The notes under the pieces are model-generated. The model did not search any database. It was not told where the DNA came from and worked only from the letters and a program-made list of their open reading frames with translations. From Cognataquiflexum gelatinilyticum (GTDB lineage Bacteria > Bacteroidota > Bacteroidia > Cytophagales > Cyclobacteriaceae): a stretch of DNA of 64,000 nt. The stretch spans positions 186,001 through 250,000 of the forward strand of contig NZ_JANAEZ010000005.1 of NCBI RefSeq assembly GCF_024813435.1. The letters are read 5' to 3'. Positions 8,620 through 18,373 of this stretch are shown piece after piece; position 1 is the first letter of the stretch; each line of letters opens with the position of its first letter. The position numbers and the translations under genes were made by a program.

Positions 8620-9909
8620 ATGAGTCAATCCGGATCAATAATATTTTTCTCCATCTTAATCATCTTTATACTCTTTTTGAGTTGGTATGTGTTTCAGGCT
8701 ATCAGAACCGTCAGCATGGGAATCGAGCTAATTCGCATCCAACAAATGATTAAATGGTCCTATTGGGCATTTATGTTGAGCTTATTGACTTGGCTAGTAT
8801 TTAAATCTGTTCAGGTTTTTTCAACGGGAGAATTTGCATCCTCGGCACAGACCCTATCCAGTGTTTTTCTCACCTTGATAGTTACTCAGCTAGTCATTGT
8901 TTTAGTCCTTTTTGGAGAAGATATCTTTAGAAATATTCAAGCCATTACGGTTTTTGCAATGAATGGTGCCAAAGGTTATTCCTTTCCATCTAGAACAGTT
9001 TGGGTGAGTATTTTGGCCTTGACAGTCGCTTCTGTGCCCCTCTTTAGCTTTGTTTATGGGATCAAGTATGGTAAATACAATTTCAAAGTTCACAGGGAAG
9101 TCTTATACTTTGAAGATTTGCCTGAAGCCTTTGATGGCTTTACCATTACGCAGATTTCTGACATCCATTCTGGAAGCTTAAAGGACCACAAAGCCGTGGC
9201 AAGTGGGGTTCAGATGGTATTGGACCAAAAATCTGATCTTTTTGTTTTTACAGGTGATCTGGTCAACCATAGGGCAGATGAAATTGAACCACTGATTAAA
9301 GAATTTTCAAAAATAAAGGCAAAATATGGTCAGTTTTCAATCTTGGGAAACCACGACTACGGGGATTATTCCTCATGGCCAAGCCCTGAAGCAAAAAAAG
9401 AAAACTTTGAAAAATTGAAGGGACAGCATGCAAAGCTAGGTTTTGATTTGCTCTTGGATGAAAATATCAGGATACAAAAAGACGGGCAATCTATCGTAAT
9501 TGCAGGAGTTGAAAATTGGGGAGTTGGATTCAAAGAAAAAGGCGATTTGCAAAAATCATTGAAAGGAACTGAAAACGGGGATTTCAAAATTTTGCTTTCC
9601 CACGATCCATCCCATTGGGATGCCCAAGTCAAAAACAATCCTAATCCTGTTCATCTGACACTTTCAGGACATACCCACGGTATGCAGTTTGGTATTGAAA
9701 CCCAATTGGTCAAATGGAGCCCTGTCCAATACCGATATCCCAATTGGGCCGGATTGGCAGAAGAAGCCGGAAGATACTTATATGTCAATAGGGGTTTTGG
9801 TTTTCATGCTTTTGCCGGAAGGGTAGGTATATGGCCGGAGATCACTGTGATCGAATTAAAGAAGGGGAAAAAACCAGCTCCAATCCATTTGGCTTCTGCT
9901 AAAAATTAG
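8620..9909 (+). CDS. Membrane-anchored calcineurin-like metallophosphoesterase (YkuE/YaeI-like)
   Basis: 429 aa. The first 150 residues hold four hydrophobic helices (about 7-27, 47-68, 81-105, 128-150). The rest is a metallophosphoesterase domain with the full metal set: QISDIHSG, FTGDLVNH, LGNHDYGD, LLSHDPSHW and LSGHTHGMQFG. This layout fits the family that hydrolyses phosphodiester bonds near the membrane, such as UDP-sugar lipids or phospholipid headgroups. The substrate here is not determinable. It stands alone, 191 bp after the transglutaminase operon, with no obvious operon partner apart from the DUF4174 gene 45 bp downstream. Confidence 0.93.
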   Translation: MSQSGSIIFFSILIIFILFLSWYVFQAIRTVSMGIELIRIQQMIKWSYWAFMLSLLTWLVFKSVQVFSTGEFASSAQTLSSVFLTLIVTQLVIVLVLFGEDIFRNIQAITVFAMNGAKGYSFPSRTVWVSILALTVASVPLFSFVYGIKYGKYNFKVHREVLYFEDLPEAFDGFTITQISDIHSGSLKDHKAVASGVQMVLDQKSDLFVFTGDLVNHRADEIEPLIKEFSKIKAKYGQFSILGNHDYGDYSSWPSPEAKKENFEKLKGQHAKLGFDLLLDENIRIQKDGQSIVIAGVENWGVGFKEKGDLQKSLKGTENGDFKILLSHDPSHWDAQVKNNPNPVHLTLSGHTHGMQFGIETQLVKWSPVQYRYPNWAGLAEEAGRYLYVNRGFGFHAFAGRVGIWPEITVIELKKGKKPAPIHLASAKN

Positions 9910-9954
9910 GTAAGTTACATCTGAACAAAACATTCTTTTCTTGGTTTTTGATTC

Positions 9955-10362
9955 ATGTTTTGGTCAATTGTAATTTTGATGTCATTCATTTTGGGAGAAA
10001 AAGAAAATCTAACCCTTGAAGATTTGAGATGGAAAAACCGCATTGTAATCTATTTTCCCGCAAAGCACCATTACCCTCAATTTGACCTTAAATCTTTGGA
10101 AGATGAACTTTCTGAAAGGAAAATTATTTTTTTATCAATTCCTGAGCATATCCAATCCAATACCGCTGTTTCGTTTGATAAAAATTATTTGAATGCCTTA
10201 AGGGAAAAACTTACTTCTTCAATAGCTGAGGGTAATTGGATTTTGATTGGATTGGATGGGGGAATTAAATTGAACAAAAAAGGAGAACCTGATTGGGATT
10301 ATATTTTTAGGACTATTGATTCAATGCCAATGAGGCAATTGGAAATCAAAAGGATTAAATGA
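9955..10362 (+). CDS. DUF4174 family protein
   Basis: 135 aa with a short hydrophobic N-terminus (about residues 1-14), probably a signal or anchor sequence. The conserved body matches DUF4174: LEDLRWKNRIVIYFP at the start of the domain, LIGLDGGIKLNKKGEP near residue 100, and the C-terminal IDSMPMRQLEIKR motif. The fold is thioredoxin-like by family description, but the catalytic CxxC is absent. The function of the family is unknown. It follows the metallophosphoesterase by 45 bp and may be cotranscribed. Confidence 0.85.
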   Translation: MFWSIVILMSFILGEKENLTLEDLRWKNRIVIYFPAKHHYPQFDLKSLEDELSERKIIFLSIPEHIQSNTAVSFDKNYLNALREKLTSSIAEGNWILIGLDGGIKLNKKGEPDWDYIFRTIDSMPMRQLEIKRIK

Positions 10363-10492
10363 AAAGAATTTGATTGTTAATCTTTTAAATAATAGTATGT
10401 TTTTTAGCTTGAATACTTAAAAAATACCCTGATTAGGTTATTTTTTAAAGGTGCTTAAATTTTTAAATTTGACTGAATTTAAATTTTACTTA

Positions 10493-10744
10493 ATGAAATT
10501 TTACTATTTATCCGCAATCGCCAACAAAGAAGGAGAGTTCGAAATACACCATCGTGAATGTTCGAAAATACCAACATTCCAAGAAAGGATATATTTAGGA
10601 CCATTTAATAATGGTCAAGAAGCTATAAATCAAGCGATTAAAACAAATCCAAAATCTGTAATTTGCAAAACTTGTCAAAGTACATCGATGGTACCAAAAT
10701 TTTCACGTTTTAGCGATTCTGATTCTAGACAATCCAAATCTTAG
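10493..10744 (+). CDS. Small Cys/His-motif protein of unknown function
   Basis: 83 aa from ATG 10493. An in-frame ATG at 10451 would add 14 AT-rich codons that look like noncoding sequence. Visible features are HHRECSKIP near residue 21, YLGPFNNGQEAINQA in the middle, and ICKTCQ near residue 60. The His/Cys plus CxxC spacing suggests a small metal-binding fold. Similar short proteins ending in a Cys pair are common in Bacteroidota, from memory. Its TAG stop overlaps the TAA stop of the convergent CBS gene. No function is assigned. Confidence 0.6.
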   Translation: MKFYYLSAIANKEGEFEIHHRECSKIPTFQERIYLGPFNNGQEAINQAIKTNPKSVICKTCQSTSMVPKFSRFSDSDSRQSKS

Positions 10745-11157
10745 TATTGGTCAAGCAGGTATTGTATCACATCCGTTGTGGTTACAATTCCTTTCAGTTC
10801 ATCTCCCGCCACTACAGGTAAAGCGTGAAATTCCTCATTTGCAAAGATTTCAGCAATATCTTTTATTGAATCCTCTTCTGAAACGACTTTTGGTTTGGCT
10901 GTCATAACCTGATTGATACTAAGGATTTCTAAAACAGCTTCGTCAGCTCCTTCCTGGTTTTCGAATAATGCACCAAAGGTCAACCTATTGATATCAGTTC
11001 GGCTGATGATTCCGCTAATTTTTTTTCCGGACAGCACAGGTATATGTCGAATTTTATGTTTTCTAAACATCTCTACAACCTTGGATAGTTTTTCATGCTC
11101 CTGAACTGTATATACATCCTTGGTCATTATTTCCTTTACAGGTTCTCGCTTTTTCAT
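10741..11157 (-). CDS. Two-CBS-domain protein
   Basis: 138 aa made only of two tandem CBS motifs (a Bateman pair). The first runs from IMTKDVYTVQEHEKL to GIISRTDINRL; the second from QVMTAKPKVVSEEDS to GIVTTTDVIQYL. Such stand-alone modules bind adenosyl nucleotides and regulate partner enzymes or channels, but no partner is adjacent. Start is ATG 11157, giving MKKREPVKEIM. It is convergent with the small Cys/His gene, and the two stop codons interlock. Confidence 0.92.
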   Translation of the reverse strand: MKKREPVKEIMTKDVYTVQEHEKLSKVVEMFRKHKIRHIPVLSGKKISGIISRTDINRLTFGALFENQEGADEAVLEILSINQVMTAKPKVVSEEDSIKDIAEIFANEEFHALPVVAGDELKGIVTTTDVIQYLLDQY

Positions 11158-11361
11158 GATTTTTAGGTTTATTTTATTACTCTAATGTACAAGGATGTAA
11201 AAAACCTTAACCTGATTAAAGTCATATTCAAAGTTGATTTTGAGCTTAATTGATTAAAAAAAGGTTTTTTTATAGTTGTTTTTTTTTCATTAGGATAAAA
11301 AGTAACAAAATCCACTTGTATTTTAGAATTATTCAGGAAAATACTATTTTCGAATCCAAAT

Positions 11362-11435
11362 CGGGGTGTGGCGCAGTCCGGTAGCGTACACGTCTGGGGG
11401 GCGTGTGGTCGCAGGTTCAAATCCTGTCACCCCGA
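11362..11435 (+). tRNA. tRNA-Pro (anticodon GGG)
   Basis: Cloverleaf read by eye. Acceptor arms CGGGGTG and CACCCCG pair perfectly, with discriminator A at 11435. The anticodon stem CACGT/GCGTG encloses loop CTGGGGG, giving anticodon GGG. The T arm is CAGG-TTCAAAT-CCTG. The 3' CCA is not encoded. A strong terminator lies 19 bp downstream. Confidence 0.96.
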
Positions 11436-11453
11436 CAATATTTAATTTTAAGG

Positions 11454-11484
11454 TCTCAACCAATTAGGTTGAGATTTTTTTTTT
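11454..11484 (+). terminator. Intrinsic terminator after tRNA-Pro
   Basis: Perfect 8-bp stem TCTCAACC/GGTTGAGA with loop AATTA, followed by ten T residues. Confidence 0.92.
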
Positions 11485-12227
11485 GATTTATTGTATCAGC
11501 CTTATTCTTTGACTTTAATAAGCTTTGATATTCAAAAGCATTCAATTTTTTTCAGAAGAATAAAAACAGGAATCCTATTTTTTGAAAAAGGAAATTAGTA
11601 AGAAGAGGTTGAAATCTAAAATTATATTATAAATGATAATTTTTTTTAATTGACGAAATCTTATTATTGAAAAAAACATATAAAAAATAATTAAAAGTAA
11701 AAAATATATAAGAATAGGTAATTAAAAATTATTTTTAACGAAATAGTATTGTTTATAACTTTCTGAATAAACATAGATTAGTGTCAATTAGTGACCATTT
11801 TAGAATGTGTTTAATTTTATGGTGTTAATATATTGTTATTATTAATTTTTTTAAATACAAAAATTTGTTTAATAAATACTAATTAATGATATTGAAGTTC
11901 GTTGAATAATAAAATATTAAAAAATTAACGCTATAAATAATTCTTTTTTAAAAATCAACTAATTATAATATATCAATAAAAAATACACAAAACAAAAAAT
12001 CTAATATCTTATTACATGAAAAAATATAAAAAATCAAATAATTTAGAAGCCTATTTCGAGCTCGTCGGTTACTCTACATTTTATTCTTACAGAAAACCGA
12101 TAGGTTATTTCAATTCCTCATAAAAGTAATATTGAATTAATTTGAAAGGATTTTTAGGTCACACCTTTTTAAATTAAAATTTTAATTTATTATTTAAATT
12201 TTGTTCAAACCATATAACTGATTAAAT
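11485..12227. other. Very AT-rich intergenic region before the giant surface-protein gene
   Basis: About 740 bp of strongly AT-rich sequence with no convincing gene. One 35-codon ORF (12016-12123, starting MKKYKKSNNLEAYFE) has noticeably higher GC than its surroundings and could be a small peptide or a remnant; there is no support beyond that. An 18-bp AT palindrome lies at 12171-12188 and a near -7 sequence (AAATTTTG) at about 12197, 20-30 bp before the next ATG. Confidence 0.5.
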
Positions 12228-15200
12228 ATGAATTTTATTTATACCTTAAAAGAAAACATTTGTTCATTTCGGACATGGGTGTTTTTTTTCATATTAGCTC
12301 TAATTTTAATCCCTCCTCCTTCAATAGGAAAGGATATAGAGAAAGATTTTGGGTCCAATGGTACTATTGCAAATTTGGTTTTGATTTATTCCGACGAAAC
12401 TTTATCTCTTCCACTTGTTGGGTTTAGTGAAACAATTCAAGGTGCGGTTGATTTAGCATCAGATGGTAATGTTTTGGTTGTCTTCCCGGGTACCTATTCG
12501 GAGACCATATCTATTTCAAAAAATATTATTCTTCAAGGTGCGAATGTTGGTGTAAATCCAAATACAGGTACCAGGGTTATTGAATCTATTATTTCTGATG
12601 GAAACATTAATATCCTTGGCTCGAATACTGTTACGATAGATGGCTTTCACATATTCCAAACAAATACTGTAACGCCGATTTCCTTAGGGGGAAGTGCAGA
12701 AGTAATATTTCAAAACAATATCCTTGAACGATTTGGTAGTACTACTGGAAGTACTGTAAGAGGTATAGAAATATCAAATGGAGCTGGAGTAAAGGATATT
12801 AGAAACAATAAATTTACAGGAGATGTTTCTGGAGGACTTTTTAGTGGACACAAAACTTGGAATTCCGGTATTTTTCTTAACGGTCCGTTAAGTTTGATCA
12901 ATATTGATGATAACGTTTTTGAAAATTGTAGAACCGCCATCAACATTGATGACATGGGTTCTGGTATAACCTTATCAGGAAACATTTTCCAAAATAGTGG
13001 ATCCTTCCTTTCATTTGGAGGAACAACACCTACTACAGGTTCTTATACTTTTGAAGCCAATGAGTTCAAGACCCTTATAAGTACATTTGTAAATCTTTCT
13101 AATGTTTCGACAGATTTCAGACTGGATATCAGTGCAGGAACTTATAATGGGACAGCTTTTAGTGCATTGTCGCTAGCAACACTTTTTGGAATAGAGAGTA
13201 CTATGTACCATCGAAATAGAAGTGGTAGAAATGGATTGGTATATTATGTTCCCGGAAATCAATATGTCCTAAATGCTGTCAATAATAGTATTCAAAGTGC
13301 TATAGATTATGGCGCCACTAATGATATAATCAATGTACAGGAAGGGACATATTCTCAAAACTTAATTGTTAACAAACCTCTTGGGTTTAAGGGCGCTAAT
13401 TTTGGAATCAATCCAAACACGGGGACAAGAGTTGCAGAATCCATCTTGAATGGAACATTCTCCTTGCAAAGCAGTGGAATCAACATAGATGGATTTACTG
13501 TAACGGGAGCAGGTGCCGCATTTGCAGCGGGAGGCGCAGGTCCTTGGAGCAATGTTTCTTTGACTAACAACGTTGCTGAGGCCAATACAGGTCAGCAAAC
13601 TATCGTATATGGTTTTGCCTCCGGTGCTGTAACAACATCAATTGGAGCTCAAAATTGGGAGGTAAGCAATAATCGAATTGTTGACATTCAATCAGCGAAT
13701 GCAACTGCTTTGGCATTATTTAATATTGATGGACTTATTTTAAATGGAAATATTATAGAACATGCAAATAGTTCCTTTACCGGCCGTCGTGGAATTAACC
13801 TTGATGGCAGTATCAATGTGACGGTTTCAGGAAATACTATTGATATGGGAGATATTGCCCCTAGTGCTTTAACCAATGCACCATTTGGAATTCAGATTTC
13901 CATGAGTGATAGGGCAGTTTCAAACATTACCATCAGCGGCAACAGCTTTACTAGGACATATTCCGCAGTTGTGGGATTGAGTCAAAGAAATCTTTCTGGT
14001 GTCCTGATTGAAAACAATGATGTGTCTGATGTATTTAGGGCCTTCACATTCAACTCAGGCGGAGCAGTTCCTGTTGCAAACGGGACCAATATGGCCAATA
14101 TTACAATTAACGGTAATTTGGTAGATGCTTCAGATTTTGCAGTTTGGCTTAGAAATCTCCATTCAGGCGCAGGAACAGGCCCAGTATCTTTTACAAATAT
14201 TTCGGTATCTGAAAATTCATTTATAGGAGGTTCTTTTACTGTCGATACTGATCTCAATGTAACCGATGGCCCTGTTTCAGGAACATGTAACTGGTATGGA
14301 TCTAGTGATTTCGAAAGTGTCGATGCCTTGGTTTCAGGTGCGATTAATTTTGTTCCTTTCTTGACCAACGGTACAGATAATGTACCATCTGTTATTGGTT
14401 TTCAGCCTGTTCCGAACGCGTGTAACGGGATAGCCCCTGTCCGTGTTTATTCTGATGGAACAGAAACTACTTTATTAAGCAGCCATGGAACAATCCAGGA
14501 AGGTGTAAATGCGGCGGTGACTGGTAATGTTGTGAGGGTCGATGCAGGGACATATGTTGAAAATGTCATAGTTACAAAAGATCTTGAAATCAGGGGTGCC
14601 AACTATGGTATTGACCCGAATACAAGCGCTCGTGGTCCGGAATCAATTGTTCAAGGATCTTCTAGTACAAGTAGGGCTTTTCAGGTAACTTGTTTGAACA
14701 CAACCACCAATGTAAGTGTCGATGGATTCTTATTTGAATTGGGAAGTCCTTTGCATGATGGTAATGACATTGGAAACGGACCTAGCAACTGCGATGTGAG
14801 TTTTACAAATAATCTTGTTCAAAATGCGAATGCAATTTACTATGGGCAAGGAACTTCTTGGAAAAATGTTTTAATCAGTAACAACTTATTCCAAGACATT
14901 AATGCCACACCAACAACAAGTGCGTTGCAATTATTAGGAGGATCTTTGTCTGCTACAATTACAGACAACGTTTTCAATAATATCAACTACTCTGCGATTT
15001 CATCAGGATCGATTCCTTCGGTTACCATTTCAGGGAACGCAATTGATGGCACAGGAAATACTGGAATTCAGTTGGCAAATGAAATCGGAGATGCAATAGT
15101 CCAGAATAATTCAATTAACAATGCCAACAATATTTCCCAAGAGGTTGGAAGAGGTGCTATCCGACTTTATGGCTCTAGTTTTACTGGAACAGTGTTGGTA

Positions 15201-18059
15201 AAGAATAACACCATAACAGGTGGGTATACTGGAATTGCTGTTCGTGATGGTGAAAATATTTCTGGAAAGGATATTACAATTACAGAAAACAGCATAACAG
15301 GTCTTTTAGGAGGAAAAGCAATTTACAATGGTGCAATTTCTGGAGAACTTAATGCAACCTGTAATTGGTTTGGATCTGTTGATTTTGCCGAAGTTAACAA
15401 CCTTATAAGCGGAACTGTGAATTTTGTTCCATTCCTGACAAATGGTACTGATAATGAGCCTTCAATTTTGGGCTTTCAGCCAGTTGCAAATGCGTGTGGT
15501 GGTGTTGCACCGGTACGCGTTTATTCAGATGTTACAGAGACAACTTTGCTCAGCAGCCATGGCACAATTCAAGCCGGGGTTGATGCTGCAGTTGCCGGAA
15601 ACTTGGTGAAAGCAGATGCTGGCACTTATGTTGAAAATGTATTGGTAAACAAATCAATTTTTATCCGCGGATCGAATTTTGGTATCAATCCAAACACGGG
15701 GACAAGAGTTGCAGAATCCATCTTGAATGGAACATTCTCTTTACAAAGCAGCGGTATCAACATAGATGGATTTAATGTTACAGGTGCAGGAGCTGCATTT
15801 GCGGCAGGTGGTGCTGGTCCTTGGAGTGATGTTACTCTATCCAACAATATTGCAGAAGGTAATACGGGTCAACAGACCATAGTATATGGTTTTGCTTCAG
15901 GAGCAGTTACAACATCAATTGGGGCTGAAAATTGGACTGTGAGCAATAACCGTATCACTGATATCCAATTTGCGGATGCAACAGCTATTGCTCTGTTCAA
16001 CATTACAGGTTTAACAATCAGTAACAACACGATTTTACATTCCAATGCCTCTTTCAATGGTCGCAGGGGCATGAATATCGATGGATCTCGGGATGTAGTA
16101 ATCAGTGGAAATACTGTCGATCTTGGGATAGTTAGCCCGTTGTTTGACAATTCTGACGGTACATTTAACAAAGCCAGGTATTCACTTCAACTATCTGCAA
16201 GCAACCGTTCTGTAAGCAATGTTTCTGTTTCGGAAAATACTTTCGGTGGAGCTTATGATGGCATTATCACATTAGGCAACGGAGAATATTCTGGAATTAA
16301 CTTGTTGTCAAATGAGATTTCAAATGTTGTAATAGGAATCAGGACTCAGGCAGGCACGAATCCGCCGACAGGCTCTCATAGCAATTTTATGATCAGTAAC
16401 AATAAAGTCAGCAGTTCCAACAGAAGCATATACCTCCAAAGCGGTGGAGCAGGGACTTCGGATCCATACAATTCAATCAGCATAACGGAAAACAGCTTGT
16501 TGAGGTCAAGTGCAGGATCGGCTTTGGAAATTGATGCTATCGCGGTAATTACTGACGGAAACATTGCTGCCAACTGTAACTGGTTTGGTTCAGCTGATTT
16601 TGCGGTTGTGGACGATTTGGTTACTGGTGCTATCACTTTCGAACCTTTCTTAACTGATGGTACAGATAACGCGCTAGGAACAATTGGTTTTCAGCCAGTC
16701 CCGGGTAAATGTAATGGTACAGCAATTCCTCCATTGAGCATTGTAAGCTTTACACTAATCAACGCAGGAACTGACACAGATATCCTTACAATTACGGATG
16801 GGCTTCAGATCAGTCAGAGTCAGGTTCAAGGCCTTAGTCTAAATATTAGGGCTAATACTAACCCTGCTGTTGTTGGAAGTGTATTTATGACTCTTTCAGG
16901 ACCAGTAAATCGTTCAACAACTGAAAATGTGGCTCCTTACGCATTGTTTGGGGACTCAAATGGTGATTTTAATGGACGAACGCTTCCTTTAGGAAACTAC
17001 ACATTGACTTCACAAGCATATTCAGGAACCAACAGAAATGGTACAGCTGGAATATTATCTTCAGTTCAATTCTCAATTGTATCGGCTCCTGTGGCTGTAA
17101 CAGGAATAACAACTACTCCTTCAACTTCCTCTCTTGTAGTAGGAAATACACTTCAAATTACTGCCACGGTATTGCCTGCAAATGCTACCAATAAAACAGT
17201 TAATTGGTCGACTTCTGACCCTGGAGTGGCATCAGTGAGTAACAGTGGATTGGTTTCTGCATTAAACCCTGGAGAGACTATCATAACTGCTACAACTCAA
17301 GATGGAGGCTTTACAGCCATAACCTTAGTGACAGTAACGGAAAATAATCCTCCTTTAAGCATTGTAAGCTTTACTTTGATCAATGCCGGAACAGATTCTG
17401 ATATATTGACAATCACTGACGGTCTTCAGATAAGTCAAAGCCAAACTCAAGGGCTAAGTCTGAATATCAGAGCGAATACCTTCCCGTCAGTTGTAGGTAG
17501 TGTCTTCATGACCCTATCTGGTCCTGTAAACCGATCTGTGACTGAAAATGTAGCACCATATGCTCTTTTTGGAGATAACAATGGAAATTACAATGGACGG
17601 ACATTACCTGTTGGGAACTATACGCTCACTGCTCGAGCCTATTCTTCTTCAAACAGAGGAGGAACGGCGGGTGCTATCAAGACCATTAATTTTTCTATCA
17701 TAAGTGGTTCATTTAGGATCAACGGAAACCAAGATGAAAGCGGTACCTACAGTGAGTCTAAAGAAAATGATTCTGTGATAGAAAAAGGTCCACAACAGAG
17801 GGATGGTTTGGGTGTTAACAAGATTTATCCAAATCCTGTTGAAGACAAAATCAACCTTGAACTTTCAAATATGGGAATTGAGCGTGTTGAAATCACGATC
17901 TTTGACATGAAAGGTGTTCAATTGTTGAACCAAGAGTATGATTCTGAAAACGGATCTTTGGTCTTGGAGATTGCTAACCTTAGGTTAAAACCTGGAACTC
18001 ATGTTCTCTTGGTTAATACCAACGGCTACCAACAGGTCTTTAAGTTCTTGAAAAAGTAA
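12228..18059 (+). CDS. Giant secreted right-handed beta-helix protein with Ig-like (BIG2) module and T9SS C-terminal sorting domain
   Basis: 1943 aa, probably exported and surface-attached or released through the type IX secretion system. An N-terminal hydrophobic signal lies at about residues 17-33. Four beta-helix modules start near residues 45, 345, 737 and 1097. Each opens with a TIQ(A/E)GV-type segment and a GTY-x-E strand, and three close with FVPFLTNGTDN or a close variant. Two similar domains beginning LSIVSFTLINAGTD (about 1505 and 1712) flank a BIG2-like domain (about 1621-1710). The last 80 residues (NKIYPNPVEDKINLEL to VFKFLKK) are a type A sorting domain. Internal modules are duplicated at DNA level. 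The ligand or substrate is unknown; adhesin or polysaccharide-binding roles are possible. Confidence 0.9.
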   Translation: MNFIYTLKENICSFRTWVFFFILALILIPPPSIGKDIEKDFGSNGTIANLVLIYSDETLSLPLVGFSETIQGAVDLASDGNVLVVFPGTYSETISISKNIILQGANVGVNPNTGTRVIESIISDGNINILGSNTVTIDGFHIFQTNTVTPISLGGSAEVIFQNNILERFGSTTGSTVRGIEISNGAGVKDIRNNKFTGDVSGGLFSGHKTWNSGIFLNGPLSLINIDDNVFENCRTAINIDDMGSGITLSGNIFQNSGSFLSFGGTTPTTGSYTFEANEFKTLISTFVNLSNVSTDFRLDISAGTYNGTAFSALSLATLFGIESTMYHRNRSGRNGLVYYVPGNQYVLNAVNNSIQSAIDYGATNDIINVQEGTYSQNLIVNKPLGFKGANFGINPNTGTRVAESILNGTFSLQSSGINIDGFTVTGAGAAFAAGGAGPWSNVSLTNNVAEANTGQQTIVYGFASGAVTTSIGAQNWEVSNNRIVDIQSANATALALFNIDGLILNGNIIEHANSSFTGRRGINLDGSINVTVSGNTIDMGDIAPSALTNAPFGIQISMSDRAVSNITISGNSFTRTYSAVVGLSQRNLSGVLIENNDVSDVFRAFTFNSGGAVPVANGTNMANITINGNLVDASDFAVWLRNLHSGAGTGPVSFTNISVSENSFIGGSFTVDTDLNVTDGPVSGTCNWYGSSDFESVDALVSGAINFVPFLTNGTDNVPSVIGFQPVPNACNGIAPVRVYSDGTETTLLSSHGTIQEGVNAAVTGNVVRVDAGTYVENVIVTKDLEIRGANYGIDPNTSARGPESIVQGSSSTSRAFQVTCLNTTTNVSVDGFLFELGSPLHDGNDIGNGPSNCDVSFTNNLVQNANAIYYGQGTSWKNVLISNNLFQDINATPTTSALQLLGGSLSATITDNVFNNINYSAISSGSIPSVTISGNAIDGTGNTGIQLANEIGDAIVQNNSINNANNISQEVGRGAIRLYGSSFTGTVLVKNNTITGGYTGIAVRDGENISGKDITITENSITGLLGGKAIYNGAISGELNATCNWFGSVDFAEVNNLISGTVNFVPFLTNGTDNEPSILGFQPVANACGGVAPVRVYSDVTETTLLSSHGTIQAGVDAAVAGNLVKADAGTYVENVLVNKSIFIRGSNFGINPNTGTRVAESILNGTFSLQSSGINIDGFNVTGAGAAFAAGGAGPWSDVTLSNNIAEGNTGQQTIVYGFASGAVTTSIGAENWTVSNNRITDIQFADATAIALFNITGLTISNNTILHSNASFNGRRGMNIDGSRDVVISGNTVDLGIVSPLFDNSDGTFNKARYSLQLSASNRSVSNVSVSENTFGGAYDGIITLGNGEYSGINLLSNEISNVVIGIRTQAGTNPPTGSHSNFMISNNKVSSSNRSIYLQSGGAGTSDPYNSISITENSLLRSSAGSALEIDAIAVITDGNIAANCNWFGSADFAVVDDLVTGAITFEPFLTDGTDNALGTIGFQPVPGKCNGTAIPPLSIVSFTLINAGTDTDILTITDGLQISQSQVQGLSLNIRANTNPAVVGSVFMTLSGPVNRSTTENVAPYALFGDSNGDFNGRTLPLGNYTLTSQAYSGTNRNGTAGILSSVQFSIVSAPVAVTGITTTPSTSSLVVGNTLQITATVLPANATNKTVNWSTSDPGVASVSNSGLVSALNPGETIITATTQDGGFTAITLVTVTENNPPLSIVSFTLINAGTDSDILTITDGLQISQSQTQGLSLNIRANTFPSVVGSVFMTLSGPVNRSVTENVAPYALFGDNNGNYNGRTLPVGNYTLTARAYSSSNRGGTAGAIKTINFSIISGSFRINGNQDESGTYSESKENDSVIEKGPQQRDGLGVNKIYPNPVEDKINLELSNMGIERVEITIFDMKGVQLLNQEYDSENGSLVLEIANLRLKPGTHVLLVNTNGYQQVFKFLKK
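13399..13700 (+). repeat. Internal DNA duplication in the giant gene, copy 1
   Basis: Matches 15675-15976 at a constant offset of 2276 bp. The first roughly 100 bp are almost identical, including synonymous sites, and the similarity then decays. It encodes INPNTGTRVAESILNGTF and following residues in both copies. Confidence 0.9.
15675..15976 (+). repeat. Internal DNA duplication in the giant gene, copy 2
   Basis: Partner of 13399-13700. The same peptide is encoded, with several silent differences appearing only toward the 3' part. Confidence 0.9.
16737..17080 (+). repeat. Second duplicated module in the giant gene (partner at 17358-17701)
   Basis: Both copies start AGCATTGTAAGCTTTAC and encode SIVSFTLINAGTD and GSVFMTLSGPVNRS. 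The offset is 621 bp with moderate DNA divergence, so this duplication looks older than the 13399/15675 pair. Confidence 0.85.
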
Positions 18060-18083
18060 GCTTAATCCTTTGATTTAAAATTC

Positions 18084-18123
18084 AGCCTCCAAGGTCATTG
18101 TTTGATTTTGGAGGCTTTTTTTA
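18084..18123 (+). terminator. Intrinsic terminator after the giant gene
   Basis: Perfect arms AGCCTCCAA (18084-18092) and TTGGAGGCT (18108-18116), then a T run. The remaining 250 bp to the kinase gene hold only a short palindrome at 18219-18236 and nothing else I can support. Confidence 0.88.
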
Positions 18124-18373
18124 TGTTGAATTATATGCCACAAATTAATGCTTCCCTACCACTCTAAGGATAAAATCTGGGTTTTGTTGAGATTAAGGCA
18201 AAAGGGAACTCTAAAAAAAATCGACTGAAGTCGATTATTCCAAGTTTTCTTGTCCATTTTGAAAAGAATTGTAAAAAAAGTGACCAACCATTTAGAAAAA
18301 TCAGATGTTTTCCCAATAAATCAGCTAGAATTTGACCATTAAGAAATGAAATAAGATCAAAAAAAAGTCTGTA

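Noticed and set aside
12016..12123. 35-codon small protein gene
   Set aside because: No promoter, conservation evidence or codon signal beyond a local GC rise; mentioned within the intergenic entry only.
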